Below, in pieces: positions 28,802-37,752 of a stretch of 64,000 bases of DNA (position 1 is the first letter of the stretch; every line of letters starts with the position of its first letter). The DNA lies in NCBI RefSeq assembly GCF_003590335.1, contig NZ_MIET01000035.1, forward strand, positions 81,840 to 145,839. The letters are read 5' to 3'. Under the pieces are notes generated by a model. That model saw nothing but the letters and a program-made list of their open reading frames with translations. It made no database searches and was not told where the DNA came from. Source of the DNA: Pseudoalteromonas sp. MSK9-3. GTDB lineage: Bacteria; Pseudomonadota; Gammaproteobacteria; Enterobacterales; Alteromonadaceae. The translations under genes were made by a program, and so were the position numbers.

Positions 28802-29888
28802 AAGGCACTCTTATTGTTATATTAAACCCTGTCGTCATACTGTTTATATTGCACGTTCCCCCAAGTGCTTCCACACGTTCATGCATGCCAATTAGGCCAT
28901 TTCCGAGCGTGAATTGTGTTTGCTTTTGGCCATTATCATACAAGTGTAAATTGAGTTGCTCTGGGTGTGTTGTTAACTCAATGGTAAAGTGCGTGGCTTT
29001 GGCATATTTTAATGTATTTGTGATCGCTTCTTGGCAACAACGTAAAATACAATGTGCAACGTTTAAATTGGTACAGGTAAATTGCGCTGGTATTTTGGTG
29101 AAAACCGTGATCCGAGGGGTCTTTTCGGCCAAGTTCTTTAAGGTACTGGCTAAGTCTAAATAGTCTGTGGAGCGCTTTTGACTGACGACATTTCGGGTTG
29201 TATTGAGCGCAACTTTGGCTTGTTCATAACAGCGGTTTATTTGTTGTTCATCTTGTGTTCGCCGTGCAATATCTAAATTAATGATCAGTGATGTTAAAGT
29301 ATGGCCCACATCATCATGAAGCTCACGAGCTAACTTAAGTCGTTCATCATGGGCTGCGGCATTGGCAAGTAGAGTATGTGCAGTTTCGAGTTGTGTGTTG
29401 CTAAGGGCAAGTGCTTCTTTGGCTTTTTTTTCACTGAGCATTTTTTGGGTGAGCATTAATGCAAAACTGTGAAATGCAATAAAAGTAGCTGCGTTGACGA
29501 TATCCCAACCGGCTTGCCATATCAAAAACTGTATTAGTAAATAAGTACTATGGATGAAAATAATGTATCCAATGCAGAATAGGGCTGGCGTATGAAAAGC
29601 GAAAATAGAAGTCATCATGACACTGTAAATAAGATACAAGTAACTATTTGAGATCATCATTAAGCTAACAATTAACCCAATTGTGATTGCAATAAATACG
29701 TGATTTAGTCGTGGATTTGTATTCGGAACATCATTGATGATGGTCACTATTGCTATGAGAAATAAGCCATGAAGCGTTACAATAATAGGCAATTGCGGAG
29801 TTTCTAATACTCCAAGCGTGCTAGGCAGTGCCACCGCAAGCCAAGTAAGCAACACAGTCGTAAGGGATGATTTCTGTACTCTAATCAT
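28770..29888 (-). CDS. DesK/LiaS-type sensor histidine kinase
   Basis: 372 aa. The first ~150 residues hold five to six hydrophobic segments with almost no periplasmic domain, suggesting membrane-state sensing. A coiled-coil leads to the HisKA_3 box A-R-E-L-H-D-D-V-G-H-T-L-T-S, whose His is the phosphorylation site. The ATPase part has C-Q-E-A-I-T-N-T-L-K-Y-A-K-A (N box) and L-G-N-G-L-I-G-M-H-E-R (G box). It partners the overlapping NarL-type regulator. Signal unknown. Confidence 0.92.
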   Translation of the reverse strand: MIRVQKSSLTTVLLTWLAVALPSTLGVLETPQLPIIVTLHGLFLIAIVTIINDVPNTNPRLNHVFIAITIGLIVSLMMISNSYLYLIYSVMMTSIFAFHTPALFCIGYIIFIHSTYLLIQFLIWQAGWDIVNAATFIAFHSFALMLTQKMLSEKKAKEALALSNTQLETAHTLLANAAAHDERLKLARELHDDVGHTLTSLIINLDIARRTQDEQQINRCYEQAKVALNTTRNVVSQKRSTDYLDLASTLKNLAEKTPRITVFTKIPAQFTCTNLNVAHCILRCCQEAITNTLKYAKATHFTIELTTHPEQLNLHLYDNGQKQTQFTLGNGLIGMHERVEALGGTCNINSMTTGFNITIRVPYGSNKSTFSR

Positions 29889-30054
29889 AATGTTTTTGTT
29901 TGATTATAACGACTTGGGTACAGGATGGCTAGGCAATATAGTGAACATACATTGCAGCACTTATGCATTAATTAAACTGAAAAACGCCGAGATAAATGAA
30001 AGAGCTATGAGGTAATTTACTATTTCAGAGGGCGTGTTGCTAAAGTGAGTAACA

Positions 30055-30081
30055 CATAGCGCGCCATTAGACGCGCTATTC
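30055..30081. terminator. Hairpin downstream of hemH
   Basis: ATAGCGCG pairs with CGCGCTAT around an 8-nt loop, 5 bp after the hemH stop. No long T-run on the minus strand, so strength is uncertain. Confidence 0.5.
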
Positions 30082-30085
30082 GTGT

Positions 30086-31105
30086 TTAAAGCAATGTTTT
30101 TACCACGTCATAAAGGGCGTCGATGTGGTCGTCTCTTTCATTCAATGCGGGAATATAACGATAGTGTTCGCCGCCGGCATGCTCAAAAATCTCGCGATTT
30201 TCTTCTTCTAATTCCTCTAGGGTTTCTAAGCAATCCGCACTAAAGGCTGGGCTTACAATTGCTATATTTTTAATGCCTTGTTTGGGGAAGTCCGTCAATG
30301 TTGCATCTGTATAAGGTTTTAACCACTCCGCTTTACCGAAGCGACTTTGAAAGGTGGTTATGACTAGATCTTTATCAATCCCAAGTTCTTTTACGACCAA
30401 ATTGGTTGTTTGGTGACATAAACAATGGTAGGGGTCGCCGTTGGTCAGAAATTGCTTTGGCATACCATGATATGAAAATACGATTTTTTCAGGTGTGCCA
30501 TGCTTTTTTAAATCTTCAGCAATAGAGGCTGCGAGTGCTGAGATATATTTTGGCGTTTTATGATAGCCATTAATGAAATGCAGCTCAGGGACCCAGCGCC
30601 ATTTTTTAAGTACGGTTGCGACGGCGTCAAATGTAGACCCTGTCGTTGGGCTTGAGTATTGCGGGTAGAGGGGCAACACAATGATACGAGTTAACCCTTT
30701 ATCTCGTAATGCTTCTAGTCCGGACTCAATTGACGGATTTCCGTATCGCATTGCCATAACGACTTCGGTGTTTTCATATCCTTGAGATTTGATCAGTTGG
30801 GATAGCTTGCTAGCCTGCTGCTTTGTGATGTGGACTAACGGTGAGCCATTGTCTGTCCAAATTGACTCATAAGCTTTTGCTGATTTTTTTGGGCGTACAC
30901 GAAGAATTATGCCGTGGAGTATCATTAACCATATTAATCGTGGGATCTCTACAATACGAGGATCAGATAAAAACTCAGCCAAATAGACTCGGAGTGCTTT
31001 TGCTGTAGGCGCGTCAGGGCTGCCTAAATTAGTGACCAAGATCCCTGTTTTTTGATTGAATCGTTGGTCGTGCGGGTTATCTGTTATGGCCGAGAAACGG
31101 GACAC
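30086..31105 (-). CDS. hemH: Ferrochelatase
   Basis: 339 aa. It starts at GTG 31105, with AAGGAG 6 nt upstream. G-I-L-V-T-N-L-G-S-P-D-A-P at the N-terminus, V-F-S-Y-H-G-M-P with the catalytic His, and A-F-S-A-D-C-L-E-T-L-E-E with the conserved Glu define the enzyme. It inserts Fe2+ into protoporphyrin IX, the last step of haem synthesis, at the inner face of the cytoplasmic membrane. Single gene. The 337-bp gap to the divergent chemoreceptor gene has no recognised element beyond presumed promoters. Confidence 0.96.
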   Translation of the reverse strand: MSRFSAITDNPHDQRFNQKTGILVTNLGSPDAPTAKALRVYLAEFLSDPRIVEIPRLIWLMILHGIILRVRPKKSAKAYESIWTDNGSPLVHITKQQASKLSQLIKSQGYENTEVVMAMRYGNPSIESGLEALRDKGLTRIIVLPLYPQYSSPTTGSTFDAVATVLKKWRWVPELHFINGYHKTPKYISALAASIAEDLKKHGTPEKIVFSYHGMPKQFLTNGDPYHCLCHQTTNLVVKELGIDKDLVITTFQSRFGKAEWLKPYTDATLTDFPKQGIKNIAIVSPAFSADCLETLEELEEENREIFEHAGGEHYRYIPALNERDDHIDALYDVVKTLL

Positions 31106-31442
31106 GCAAAGCTCCTTAAAGCATACTTATAATGCAGATTTGAGAGTGTAGTAGATCATTGTGGTGAATCACCTGATCTATTTCTAATTTTACAAGATTA
31201 TTAGTACGTACGTCACTGAAAAGTGGATCTATTCTAATGAATAATATAAAACTTCAATATATTATTCATTCTTTCGTCTTATTTTCGAAACATTTTATCT
31301 TTTCACCCTTGCATGCCAGCCATGATACACGTAATTTCTCGACTCTTTTTCGTATTTCAAATCATATTTTTAGTGCTGCTGCGTCGTCACAATAATGAAT
31401 TAAAAGATACGTTGTTATTGTTTTTAGTCTTAAAGGGGATTT

Positions 31443-32993
31443 ATGCGTCTGAATCAACCCGTAACAAATACAGAGCAAACTTTTGATAGGCATACCAAGC
31501 TCATATCAGTCACTGATTTACAAGGAAATATTGTTGATTGTAATGAAGCATTTGTGTCAGTCAGTGGTTTTACGCGCGAAGAATTAATTGGTCAACCTCA
31601 TAATCTTGTTAGGCACCCGGATATGCCTGCACTTGCTTTTGAAACAATGTGGAAGCAGCTCAAAGCAGGTAAAGCGTGGATGGGGTTGGTGAAAAATAGA
31701 TGTAAAAATGGTGACTTTTATTGGGTTGATGCGTATGTCACCCCCGTCACCGACAATGGCAGAGTAATTGGCTATGAATCTGTGCGTACCTTGCCAGAAC
31801 GAGCCATGGTAGAGCGCGCCCAAGCATTATACTCGTCAATTCACTCGGGTAAACAAGCAACTTATAAACTACCAAAGTTACGGGCAATTTGGCCGATATT
31901 TATGGTGTTATCTTCCCTTCTGCTATGGTTGTATTTATCACAAGGTGGCGCATTCATTTGGCTTGTTATTAATTGCTTGGGGTTAAGTGGTTATAACTTG
32001 TGGCGTGATAATGAGCAGTTATCTCGCTTAGAAGACTCGTTATCACATAGCTTTTGCGATGAGGTTGCAGCACAAGTTTACACCACTTGGGAAGGTAAAA
32101 TGGCGCAGATCCAAGTGCGACTATTAAGTGAGAAAGCGCATTTAGATACGGTTATTACGCGAATTGAAAATTCTGCAAAAGAAGTGGCTCGTGGTGCTGA
32201 TAGTTCACTGATTGGCGCAAGTGAGTCTTATACAAAGCTGCAACAGCAACAGCTTGAAACAGAGCAAGTTGCGACGGCAATGAATGAGATGAGCACCACA
32301 ATCAATGATGTGTCGAGTCATGTTCAGTCAACGGCGAATGAAGCGTTAAGTTCTTTGCAGTTAGCTAATGAAAGTGCTGAAGTAGGTAAAGCAACAAAAC
32401 AGGCCATTTTAGAATTAGGAGATACAGTGGGCCTGATCCGAGATTCGGTGTTAGGGGTGTCTAAGCAAACTGCTCGTATCGCAGATGTTGCGCAAATCAT
32501 CAATCAAATTGCCGAACAAACGAATTTGTTAGCTTTAAATGCGGCGATAGAAGCTGCTCGTGCTGGGGAGCAGGGGAGAGGGTTTGCGGTTGTTGCTGAT
32601 GAGGTGAGGCATTTGGCGCAACGAACGCAGCAATCGACGCAGGAAATCCACACCATCATTCATGAATTAACGCAAAGTACCCAACATTCTGTTGAAATTG
32701 CTCACCGTGGGCAAAGCGAATCACAATTTGGTATTGAGCAGCTAGAAAAAAGTACCCTCATGTTAGAAAAAATTAATGGGGCAATTGAAAACATTAATGA
32801 TATGTCGATGCAAATAGCCACCTCTGTAGAAGAGCAGGCTGCTGTTTCTGATGATATTAATCAACAAGTAGTGAATATAGCATCATTGGCAAATACCAGT
32901 TTAGATAGTGCCGACAACGTTAAAACTGTAAGCCAAAACTTAACCGTGGTTGCCAATGATATGTATGAATTGGTCGTTCGTTTTAAACGTTAG
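31443..32993 (+). CDS. Aer-like PAS-domain methyl-accepting chemotaxis protein
   Basis: 516 aa. A PAS domain fills residues ~15-125 (C-N-E-A-F-V-S-V-S-G-F-T-R-E-E-L-I-G, then L-V-R-H-P-D-M-P), as in the FAD-binding aerotaxis receptor Aer. A membrane anchor at about 145-180 and a long cytoplasmic coiled-coil follow. The signalling tip is N-Q-I-A-E-Q-T-N-L-L-A-L-N-A-A-I-E-A-A-R-A-G. It probably senses redox or oxygen and signals to CheA/CheW encoded elsewhere. AAGGGG precedes the start. The stop overlaps the convergent receiver/HD-GYP gene by 4 bp. Confidence 0.92.
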   Translation: MRLNQPVTNTEQTFDRHTKLISVTDLQGNIVDCNEAFVSVSGFTREELIGQPHNLVRHPDMPALAFETMWKQLKAGKAWMGLVKNRCKNGDFYWVDAYVTPVTDNGRVIGYESVRTLPERAMVERAQALYSSIHSGKQATYKLPKLRAIWPIFMVLSSLLLWLYLSQGGAFIWLVINCLGLSGYNLWRDNEQLSRLEDSLSHSFCDEVAAQVYTTWEGKMAQIQVRLLSEKAHLDTVITRIENSAKEVARGADSSLIGASESYTKLQQQQLETEQVATAMNEMSTTINDVSSHVQSTANEALSSLQLANESAEVGKATKQAILELGDTVGLIRDSVLGVSKQTARIADVAQIINQIAEQTNLLALNAAIEAARAGEQGRGFAVVADEVRHLAQRTQQSTQEIHTIIHELTQSTQHSVEIAHRGQSESQFGIEQLEKSTLMLEKINGAIENINDMSMQIATSVEEQAAVSDDINQQVVNIASLANTSLDSADNVKTVSQNLTVVANDMYELVVRFKR

Positions 32994-34312
32994 CCATCTT
33001 TTATCATTATTCTAAAAGGGGTCGGCTTTTGAGTTTCAAGTTGTTGTAACTTGGCGATGGATTTTTCGTTAAATTCATGACCCTTTGGCAACAGCATGAT
33101 CCCTTTATGGCTATGAATCGCAAGGCCAAGAACCATACCTGGTTTAAGCTGTTTAGAAGTAAGTATGTCCATCGAACGTACATTATCTGATTGTACGTTT
33201 GCTTTATCTTTAAGGGTGGCTTCGAATGCTTTTACCACTTTAGGGTGGTAAAAGTTACCACTGTACATTTTTATCAGCTCTAATGCGTCAGCAAGCTTTT
33301 GCTCTTCGGGTTTTTGGCTGGATTCTATATTTTGCCAATAGTCTCGTGCAACGGACAAAATATGTGCACAAATGGGGATGTCATTGCCTTTAAGTCCTTT
33401 TGGAATGCCGTTACCGTTGTATTTTTCAAACTGATGATATATAGCTTCAGCCACTTCACTAAGGTGTTGCGCAGGCATTAGCATGAGCTGTGCTGTGGCT
33501 GGGTGCGTGTAAAATAACTTTCGTTGTTGCTCGTTCAATTGTGAAGTGGGCACTTTATATAGTGCAGGATCCATTGCCAGTAATCCAACTTGCGCTAAAT
33601 ACCCCGACATATTTGCCATTTCGATAAGCTTGTCGCTTAGCTTTAATGCTTTTGCGATTTGTAAGCAGCTTGTTGCGATGTTTTTTGCCAGCTGCGCGTC
33701 TAAATTTGGATTGGCATTAATAAAGTTATAGAGCAGCTCTACCGTTGCTTTGTGATCGGTACGTTCATGTTCATTTGCTGTTTCAAGTTGCTTGAGTACC
33801 TGGCGAATTTGTTTGGTTCTTTTGTCAACGAGTAGTTCTAATGAGTCATTGAGCTCTTTCAGTTTATTATTTTGTTCAATAACGTGATGCTGCAATGCTT
33901 GATTATGCTTTTTAAGTTTATACTTCTCGACTCCTTGCTCAATGAGATAGATTAACCGTTGGTTTTGCCAAGGTTTTTTAACATAGGCATGGATCTCACC
34001 TTGGTTTACGGCATTAACAGTAGAAATAAGATCAGAATATCCTGTAAGCAATATTCTCTGTGTATCAGGTGCCAATATTTTTGCTTTTTCTAAAAACTCC
34101 GCGCCATTCATTTTTGGCATGCGCATATCACTAATGATGAGTGCAAATTCCTGTTTTGACAGGGCATCAAGCGCATCAACACCTTCTGTAAAAGGGATCG
34201 CTTGTAGTTTGTGATGACGAAGTAACCGGACTAAAGCCCGTAATACACTTGGTTCATCGTCCAGACACATTATTTGTATCGGTGTACTTGTGAACTCTTC
34301 AAAATCTTCCAT
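32990..34312 (-). CDS. Response regulator with degenerate HD-GYP domain (HnoD-like)
   Basis: 440 aa. The N-terminal receiver has C-L-D-D-E-P and phospho-acceptor D62 in L-I-I-S-D-M-R-M-P. A coiled-coil (about 140-185) leads to an HD-GYP-like domain. There the catalytic H-D pair is lost (G-Y-L-A-Q-V-G-L-L-A where L-H-D-I-G-K-I is expected) and H-H-E-x-x-D-G-x-G-Y-P reads H-Q-F-E-K-Y-N-G-N-G-I-P. It therefore should not hydrolyse c-di-GMP. A receiver plus inactive HD-GYP encoded next to H-NOX matches HnoD of Shewanella, an allosteric regulator phosphorylated by the H-NOX kinase. Divergent from the H-NOX operon across 92 bp. Confidence 0.85.
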   Translation of the reverse strand: MEDFEEFTSTPIQIMCLDDEPSVLRALVRLLRHHKLQAIPFTEGVDALDALSKQEFALIISDMRMPKMNGAEFLEKAKILAPDTQRILLTGYSDLISTVNAVNQGEIHAYVKKPWQNQRLIYLIEQGVEKYKLKKHNQALQHHVIEQNNKLKELNDSLELLVDKRTKQIRQVLKQLETANEHERTDHKATVELLYNFINANPNLDAQLAKNIATSCLQIAKALKLSDKLIEMANMSGYLAQVGLLAMDPALYKVPTSQLNEQQRKLFYTHPATAQLMLMPAQHLSEVAEAIYHQFEKYNGNGIPKGLKGNDIPICAHILSVARDYWQNIESSQKPEEQKLADALELIKMYSGNFYHPKVVKAFEATLKDKANVQSDNVRSMDILTSKQLKPGMVLGLAIHSHKGIMLLPKGHEFNEKSIAKLQQLETQKPTPFRIMIKDG

Positions 34313-34404
34313 TTAAAAACAGCGCATTAGATGGGTATGTATGTTGATAAATTTAGACTAAGCTGTAGGTATAAACAAATACTTTATGGCTGCGGATGGA
34401 ATGA
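34313..34404. promoter_or_regulatory. Divergent promoter region of the H-NOX locus
   Basis: Only 92 bp separate the start codons of the degenerate HD-GYP regulator and the REC-HDOD gene, so both promoters must lie here or overlap. I see AT-rich -10-like sequences (TATAAA near 34370) but no confident operator. Confidence 0.4.
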
Positions 34405-35541
34405 ATGCCTGAATTAAAACTAAATATATTGTTAATTGACGATGACGAACTGCTTTTAAGAGCGCTTTCGAGAACGTTAAGTAGAATGTATAGGCAAGCT
34501 CATGTCACTTGTTTGCAGTACCCTGAAGAATTTATGAATTGTGTTGAGAATAATGGAATGCCCGATGTTATTTTTTGTGACTCGATGATGCCCATTGTAT
34601 CTGGTATCGAGGTGTTGAAACGGGCTAAAGAAGTATGCCCTGGCGCTATTCGATGTTTATTAACGGGAGATTTGAAAGATAGCTATCAATGGCAAATGGA
34701 TAACACCATTCATTTTCATTTGGTGAAACCATTTACTCAAACCCACTTAACTCAAGTTATAGAATGTACTTTGCTATTAGAAGAGCTACCTATTAGTAAG
34801 TCTACGAGAGCTATATTAGGGCAACTGAGTGAACTCCCTTACTTGAGTAGTGTTGCACAAAACTTGTTACAAGAGCTGGGTAATGAACAGCCGGACATGA
34901 TGGTGTTAGCTGATATGGTAAGTCATGACCCTATAATGATGGGTAAAATATTGCAAGTAGCAAATTCAGCATTCATGGGCTTTGAGCAACATACTAATGA
35001 CTTTAAGCAAGCGATAATTCGGATTGGTTTAGAGGGACTAGAAGCGATAGCAGTGTGTTGTACCTTATCTCAACAGCTATTAAATCATGCTAAACAGGAT
35101 GAGATAGATAAAATTATAAAGGGCGCATTTGGTCGAGCTACAATGGCCCATTGTTTAGCAAAAAGGTTAGGAAAAGACACCCAATCTCAGCGGATATCTT
35201 TTGCCGCTGGCCTGTTGAGTAGTGTTGGGGAGTTAACGTATAGTTGCCTAATTCAACTTGAGAAAGATAAAGACCGCGTATCAAAAAATGCGCTAACTGC
35301 CTATTTGCTCGCTTTGTGGGGGTTTGAGCGAGAAGTTGTTAGGGCTCAGTTGGTAGATGAGTTGCCATTATATGGCGAGGCTAGCCCGACACTTATTCAT
35401 AAAATTGTTGAGCATGTATATAACAATGGTGGATTTGATTTGAAGCCCGCTGATTATGAGTTACTCGATAAATTGAATTTATTACAGGTAACGCAAGATT
35501 GGTTCTTTGAATGGCAAAAAACTCAGAAGGGCAATATATGA
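34405..35541 (+). CDS. Response regulator with HDOD output domain
   Basis: 378 aa. The receiver (1-125) has I-D-D-D-E near residue 11, phospho-acceptor D59 in V-I-F-C-D-S-M-M-P and the Lys in L-V-K-P-F. Residues ~140-335 form an HDOD domain (L-S-E-L-P-Y-L-S-S-V-A-Q-N-L-L, V-S-H-D-P-I-M-M-G-K-I-L-Q-V-A-N-S-A). HDOD is an HD-like helical domain without known catalysis, thought to act as a signalling adaptor. First gene of an operon with H-NOX; its TGA overlaps the H-NOX ATG as ATGA. It is the probable phosphorylation target of the third gene's kinase. Confidence 0.9.
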   Translation: MPELKLNILLIDDDELLLRALSRTLSRMYRQAHVTCLQYPEEFMNCVENNGMPDVIFCDSMMPIVSGIEVLKRAKEVCPGAIRCLLTGDLKDSYQWQMDNTIHFHLVKPFTQTHLTQVIECTLLLEELPISKSTRAILGQLSELPYLSSVAQNLLQELGNEQPDMMVLADMVSHDPIMMGKILQVANSAFMGFEQHTNDFKQAIIRIGLEGLEAIAVCCTLSQQLLNHAKQDEIDKIIKGAFGRATMAHCLAKRLGKDTQSQRISFAAGLLSSVGELTYSCLIQLEKDKDRVSKNALTAYLLALWGFEREVVRAQLVDELPLYGEASPTLIHKIVEHVYNNGGFDLKPADYELLDKLNLLQVTQDWFFEWQKTQKGNI

Positions 35542-36089
35542 AAGGGGTTATCTTTAGAGGGCTTGAGTCGTTAGTCATTGAAAAGTGCGGTATGGCAGCA
35601 TGGGAAGCGCTACTGGAAAAAAATGCACCTGACGATAGAGTATATATTTCGGCTCAAAGCTACCCAGATGAGGAATTAGTGGGGTTGGCGCAAGATGTTG
35701 CTGTGGCATTGCAGCTTCCTATGGCTGAGGTATTAAAAGCATTTGGTGAGTACTTATTTGGTTATTTATTGCAGCGACATCCAACAATTGTTGAGCAGTT
35801 TGATGGGTTTATTTCACTCATTATGGGCATTGATTCAGTGATCCACGTGGAAGTTGCCAAGCTATATCAAGAGCCAAATTTACCAAGAATAAGATGTGAA
35901 GTGATAGAGGATGGGTTCATTTTGATGCACTATTATTCGAGCCGAAAACTCTGCTTGTGCGCAGAAGGGCTTATTTATGGCGCCGCTGCTCATTATAATA
36001 TGACTGTAACGTTGGATCATGTTGAATGTATGCACAAAGGGGCTGATGAGTGTGCTATTGAAGTGAGATTCGAACAGGTGGCTGCATGA
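35538..36089 (+). CDS. hnoX: H-NOX haem nitric-oxide sensor
   Basis: 183 aa from the ATG at 35538, which overlaps the previous stop; AAGG lies upstream. It starts M-K-G-V-I-F-R-G-L-E-S-L-V as in bacterial H-NOX proteins. The haem-ligating His is H103 in S-V-I-H-V-E-V-A-K-L-Y, followed by P-N-L-P-R. The haem-propionate motif Y-x-S-x-R is Y132, S134, R136. It binds NO at ferrous haem and, in studied relatives, inhibits the cognate histidine kinase when NO-bound. Cytoplasmic. Followed by the kinase gene with another ATGA overlap. Confidence 0.95.
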   Translation: MKGVIFRGLESLVIEKCGMAAWEALLEKNAPDDRVYISAQSYPDEELVGLAQDVAVALQLPMAEVLKAFGEYLFGYLLQRHPTIVEQFDGFISLIMGIDSVIHVEVAKLYQEPNLPRIRCEVIEDGFILMHYYSSRKLCLCAEGLIYGAAAHYNMTVTLDHVECMHKGADECAIEVRFEQVAA

Positions 36090-37063
36090 GTAACGTAGAC
36101 CACAACTATGAAAAAGCCTATTTGAGAGAAAAAGCGGCAAGAGACGAACTCGAGCGCTTACTTGAAGATAAAACACGGGCATTATTTAATGCAAACCAAG
36201 CATTAGAAGAAAAGATTGAGCTATTACAAAATCAGCAAGCAGTATTAATGCAAACAGAGAAAATGGCGACGCTGGGTACTTTATCGGCAGGCGTGGCTCA
36301 TGAGATCAATAACCCGCTGGCTTACGTGACCAGTAACTTAGAAAGTATTAGCTACTTAAAACCCACTTTAGTGACTCTATTACAGTTAGCACAAAAACAA
36401 ATGTCACAGTCAATAACAGAACAAGAGGTGGTAGAGACTATCACCAAGCTTGATAGTGCGCTGAGCTTAGAGTTTATTTTAGAAGATTTAGATGAGTTAT
36501 TAGATGATACCCATGAAGGGCTTAAAAGAATAAGTGCGATTGTGACTAATTTACTGAGTTTTGCACGACCAAAAAACAACCTAATGGCGATGTCGGATGT
36601 GACGGAGTCTCTGGACGGTGCGATAAAGCTACTAACTAATCAATTAAAAAATAGTAAAGTAGAGTGTATTAAAGAAGGATTACCGCTCACATATTGTAAC
36701 TTATCTGCGATTAATCAGGTATTTGTTAACCTATTACTCAATGCGAAGTATGCGTGTGATTTAATGACAGAGCAGTATCCACACATAATTGTTAAGCTCT
36801 TTGCCGACACTGAACACATATACATTGAAATAGTAGATAATGGCTATGGTATGAATGATGAAACCATGAATAGAATTTTTGAACCTTTCTATACCACTAA
36901 ACCTGTAGGGCAAGGTACCGGGATGGGAATGGCAATCGTTTACAGCATAATAAAAGAGCATAAAGGGGATATATATATTGAAAGTAGCATACAGCAAGGC
37001 TCACTGATCCGCTGTAGCCTGCCTATCTTGCCAGAGCCTGACTCTGACCTTGAGAAAGGCTAA
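36086..37063 (+). CDS. hnoK: H-NOX-associated histidine kinase
   Basis: 325 aa, soluble. The N-terminal helix R-E-K-A-A-R-D-E-L-E-R-L-L-E-D-K-T-R-A-L is characteristic of H-NOX-associated kinases and probably docks the sensor. The HisKA box is G-V-A-H72-E-I-N-N-P. The ATPase domain has N-L-L-L-N-A-K-Y-A (N box), V-D-N-G-Y-G-M-N (G1), F-E-P-F-Y-T-T-K (F box) and G-T-G-M-G-M-A-I (G2). Likely partners are the REC-HDOD protein in the operon and the divergent degenerate HD-GYP receiver. Third gene; ATG overlaps the H-NOX stop. Confidence 0.94.
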   Translation: MSNVDHNYEKAYLREKAARDELERLLEDKTRALFNANQALEEKIELLQNQQAVLMQTEKMATLGTLSAGVAHEINNPLAYVTSNLESISYLKPTLVTLLQLAQKQMSQSITEQEVVETITKLDSALSLEFILEDLDELLDDTHEGLKRISAIVTNLLSFARPKNNLMAMSDVTESLDGAIKLLTNQLKNSKVECIKEGLPLTYCNLSAINQVFVNLLLNAKYACDLMTEQYPHIIVKLFADTEHIYIEIVDNGYGMNDETMNRIFEPFYTTKPVGQGTGMGMAIVYSIIKEHKGDIYIESSIQQGSLIRCSLPILPEPDSDLEKG

Positions 37064-37752
37064 GCGGTCCGTTACAAAAGCGGAACGTTTAACCGAAGGC
37101 CAACACATTCTCCTACCTCTCTGACTTGCGTATTAATAATTAATTATTCAGCGCGAGGCTTTATCGCTTTATCAACCCGCCTACTTTTATAACATATCAT
37201 CAGAATCTTTCTAATTGCCCGTCCTCGTTACTAATTAGTAATGCAATCGAGACGCTATTTTCCAGTGAAAACACTGCATAAAGAATATTTTATTTCAAAA
37301 TCACTAAGTTATAACTCTAATTGTCACAGTAGAATTACCTGTTTAGTTATCCAGAATCAAATTTTTGGTAAATATTATGGGTATTTTTATAACTTTAGGG
37401 TATATGATATTTCTTTTGGTTATTTTTGTTGAGGTTTTATATTCATTAGTTAATTTAATCCGAAAGTGTTTCTATTAGTAATGAATTCAATATACCTACT
37501 TCCAAGTTTATGTTTTTAATAATTTAATTAATAACTATTAGTAAACATAAAGATGAGTCAAATTCATATCAATATAGATTCTCAGCGACTGAATATTACT
37601 CATTCAATAATAGTGAAAATACGACATTATCATTACGTTTTGCTTGTTGGGTGGTTAAAAAACGAACTGTGGTGCATTGACGGGTTGGAACTATGTGTTA
37701 CTTTTAATGTTAATTTGTTAAACAAAAGTTACATGTAAAGGTTGGAGAAATC
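37064..37752. other. Long AT-rich intergenic region upstream of the chitin operon
   Basis: 690 bp with no credible gene; a 61-codon plus-strand frame at 37553-37738 has no ribosome-binding site or recognisable sequence. The size suggests a complex regulatory region for the chitinase operon. TGTTACTTTT and AAAAGTTACA at 37693-37733 form an imperfect inverted repeat just before the GGAGAAATC ribosome-binding site of the chitinase. I see no convincing terminator for the H-NOX operon. Confidence 0.4.

Noticed and set aside
37553..37738. 61-codon plus-strand frame upstream of the chitinase
   Set aside because: No ribosome-binding site, no recognisable sequence, and located in an AT-rich regulatory region.
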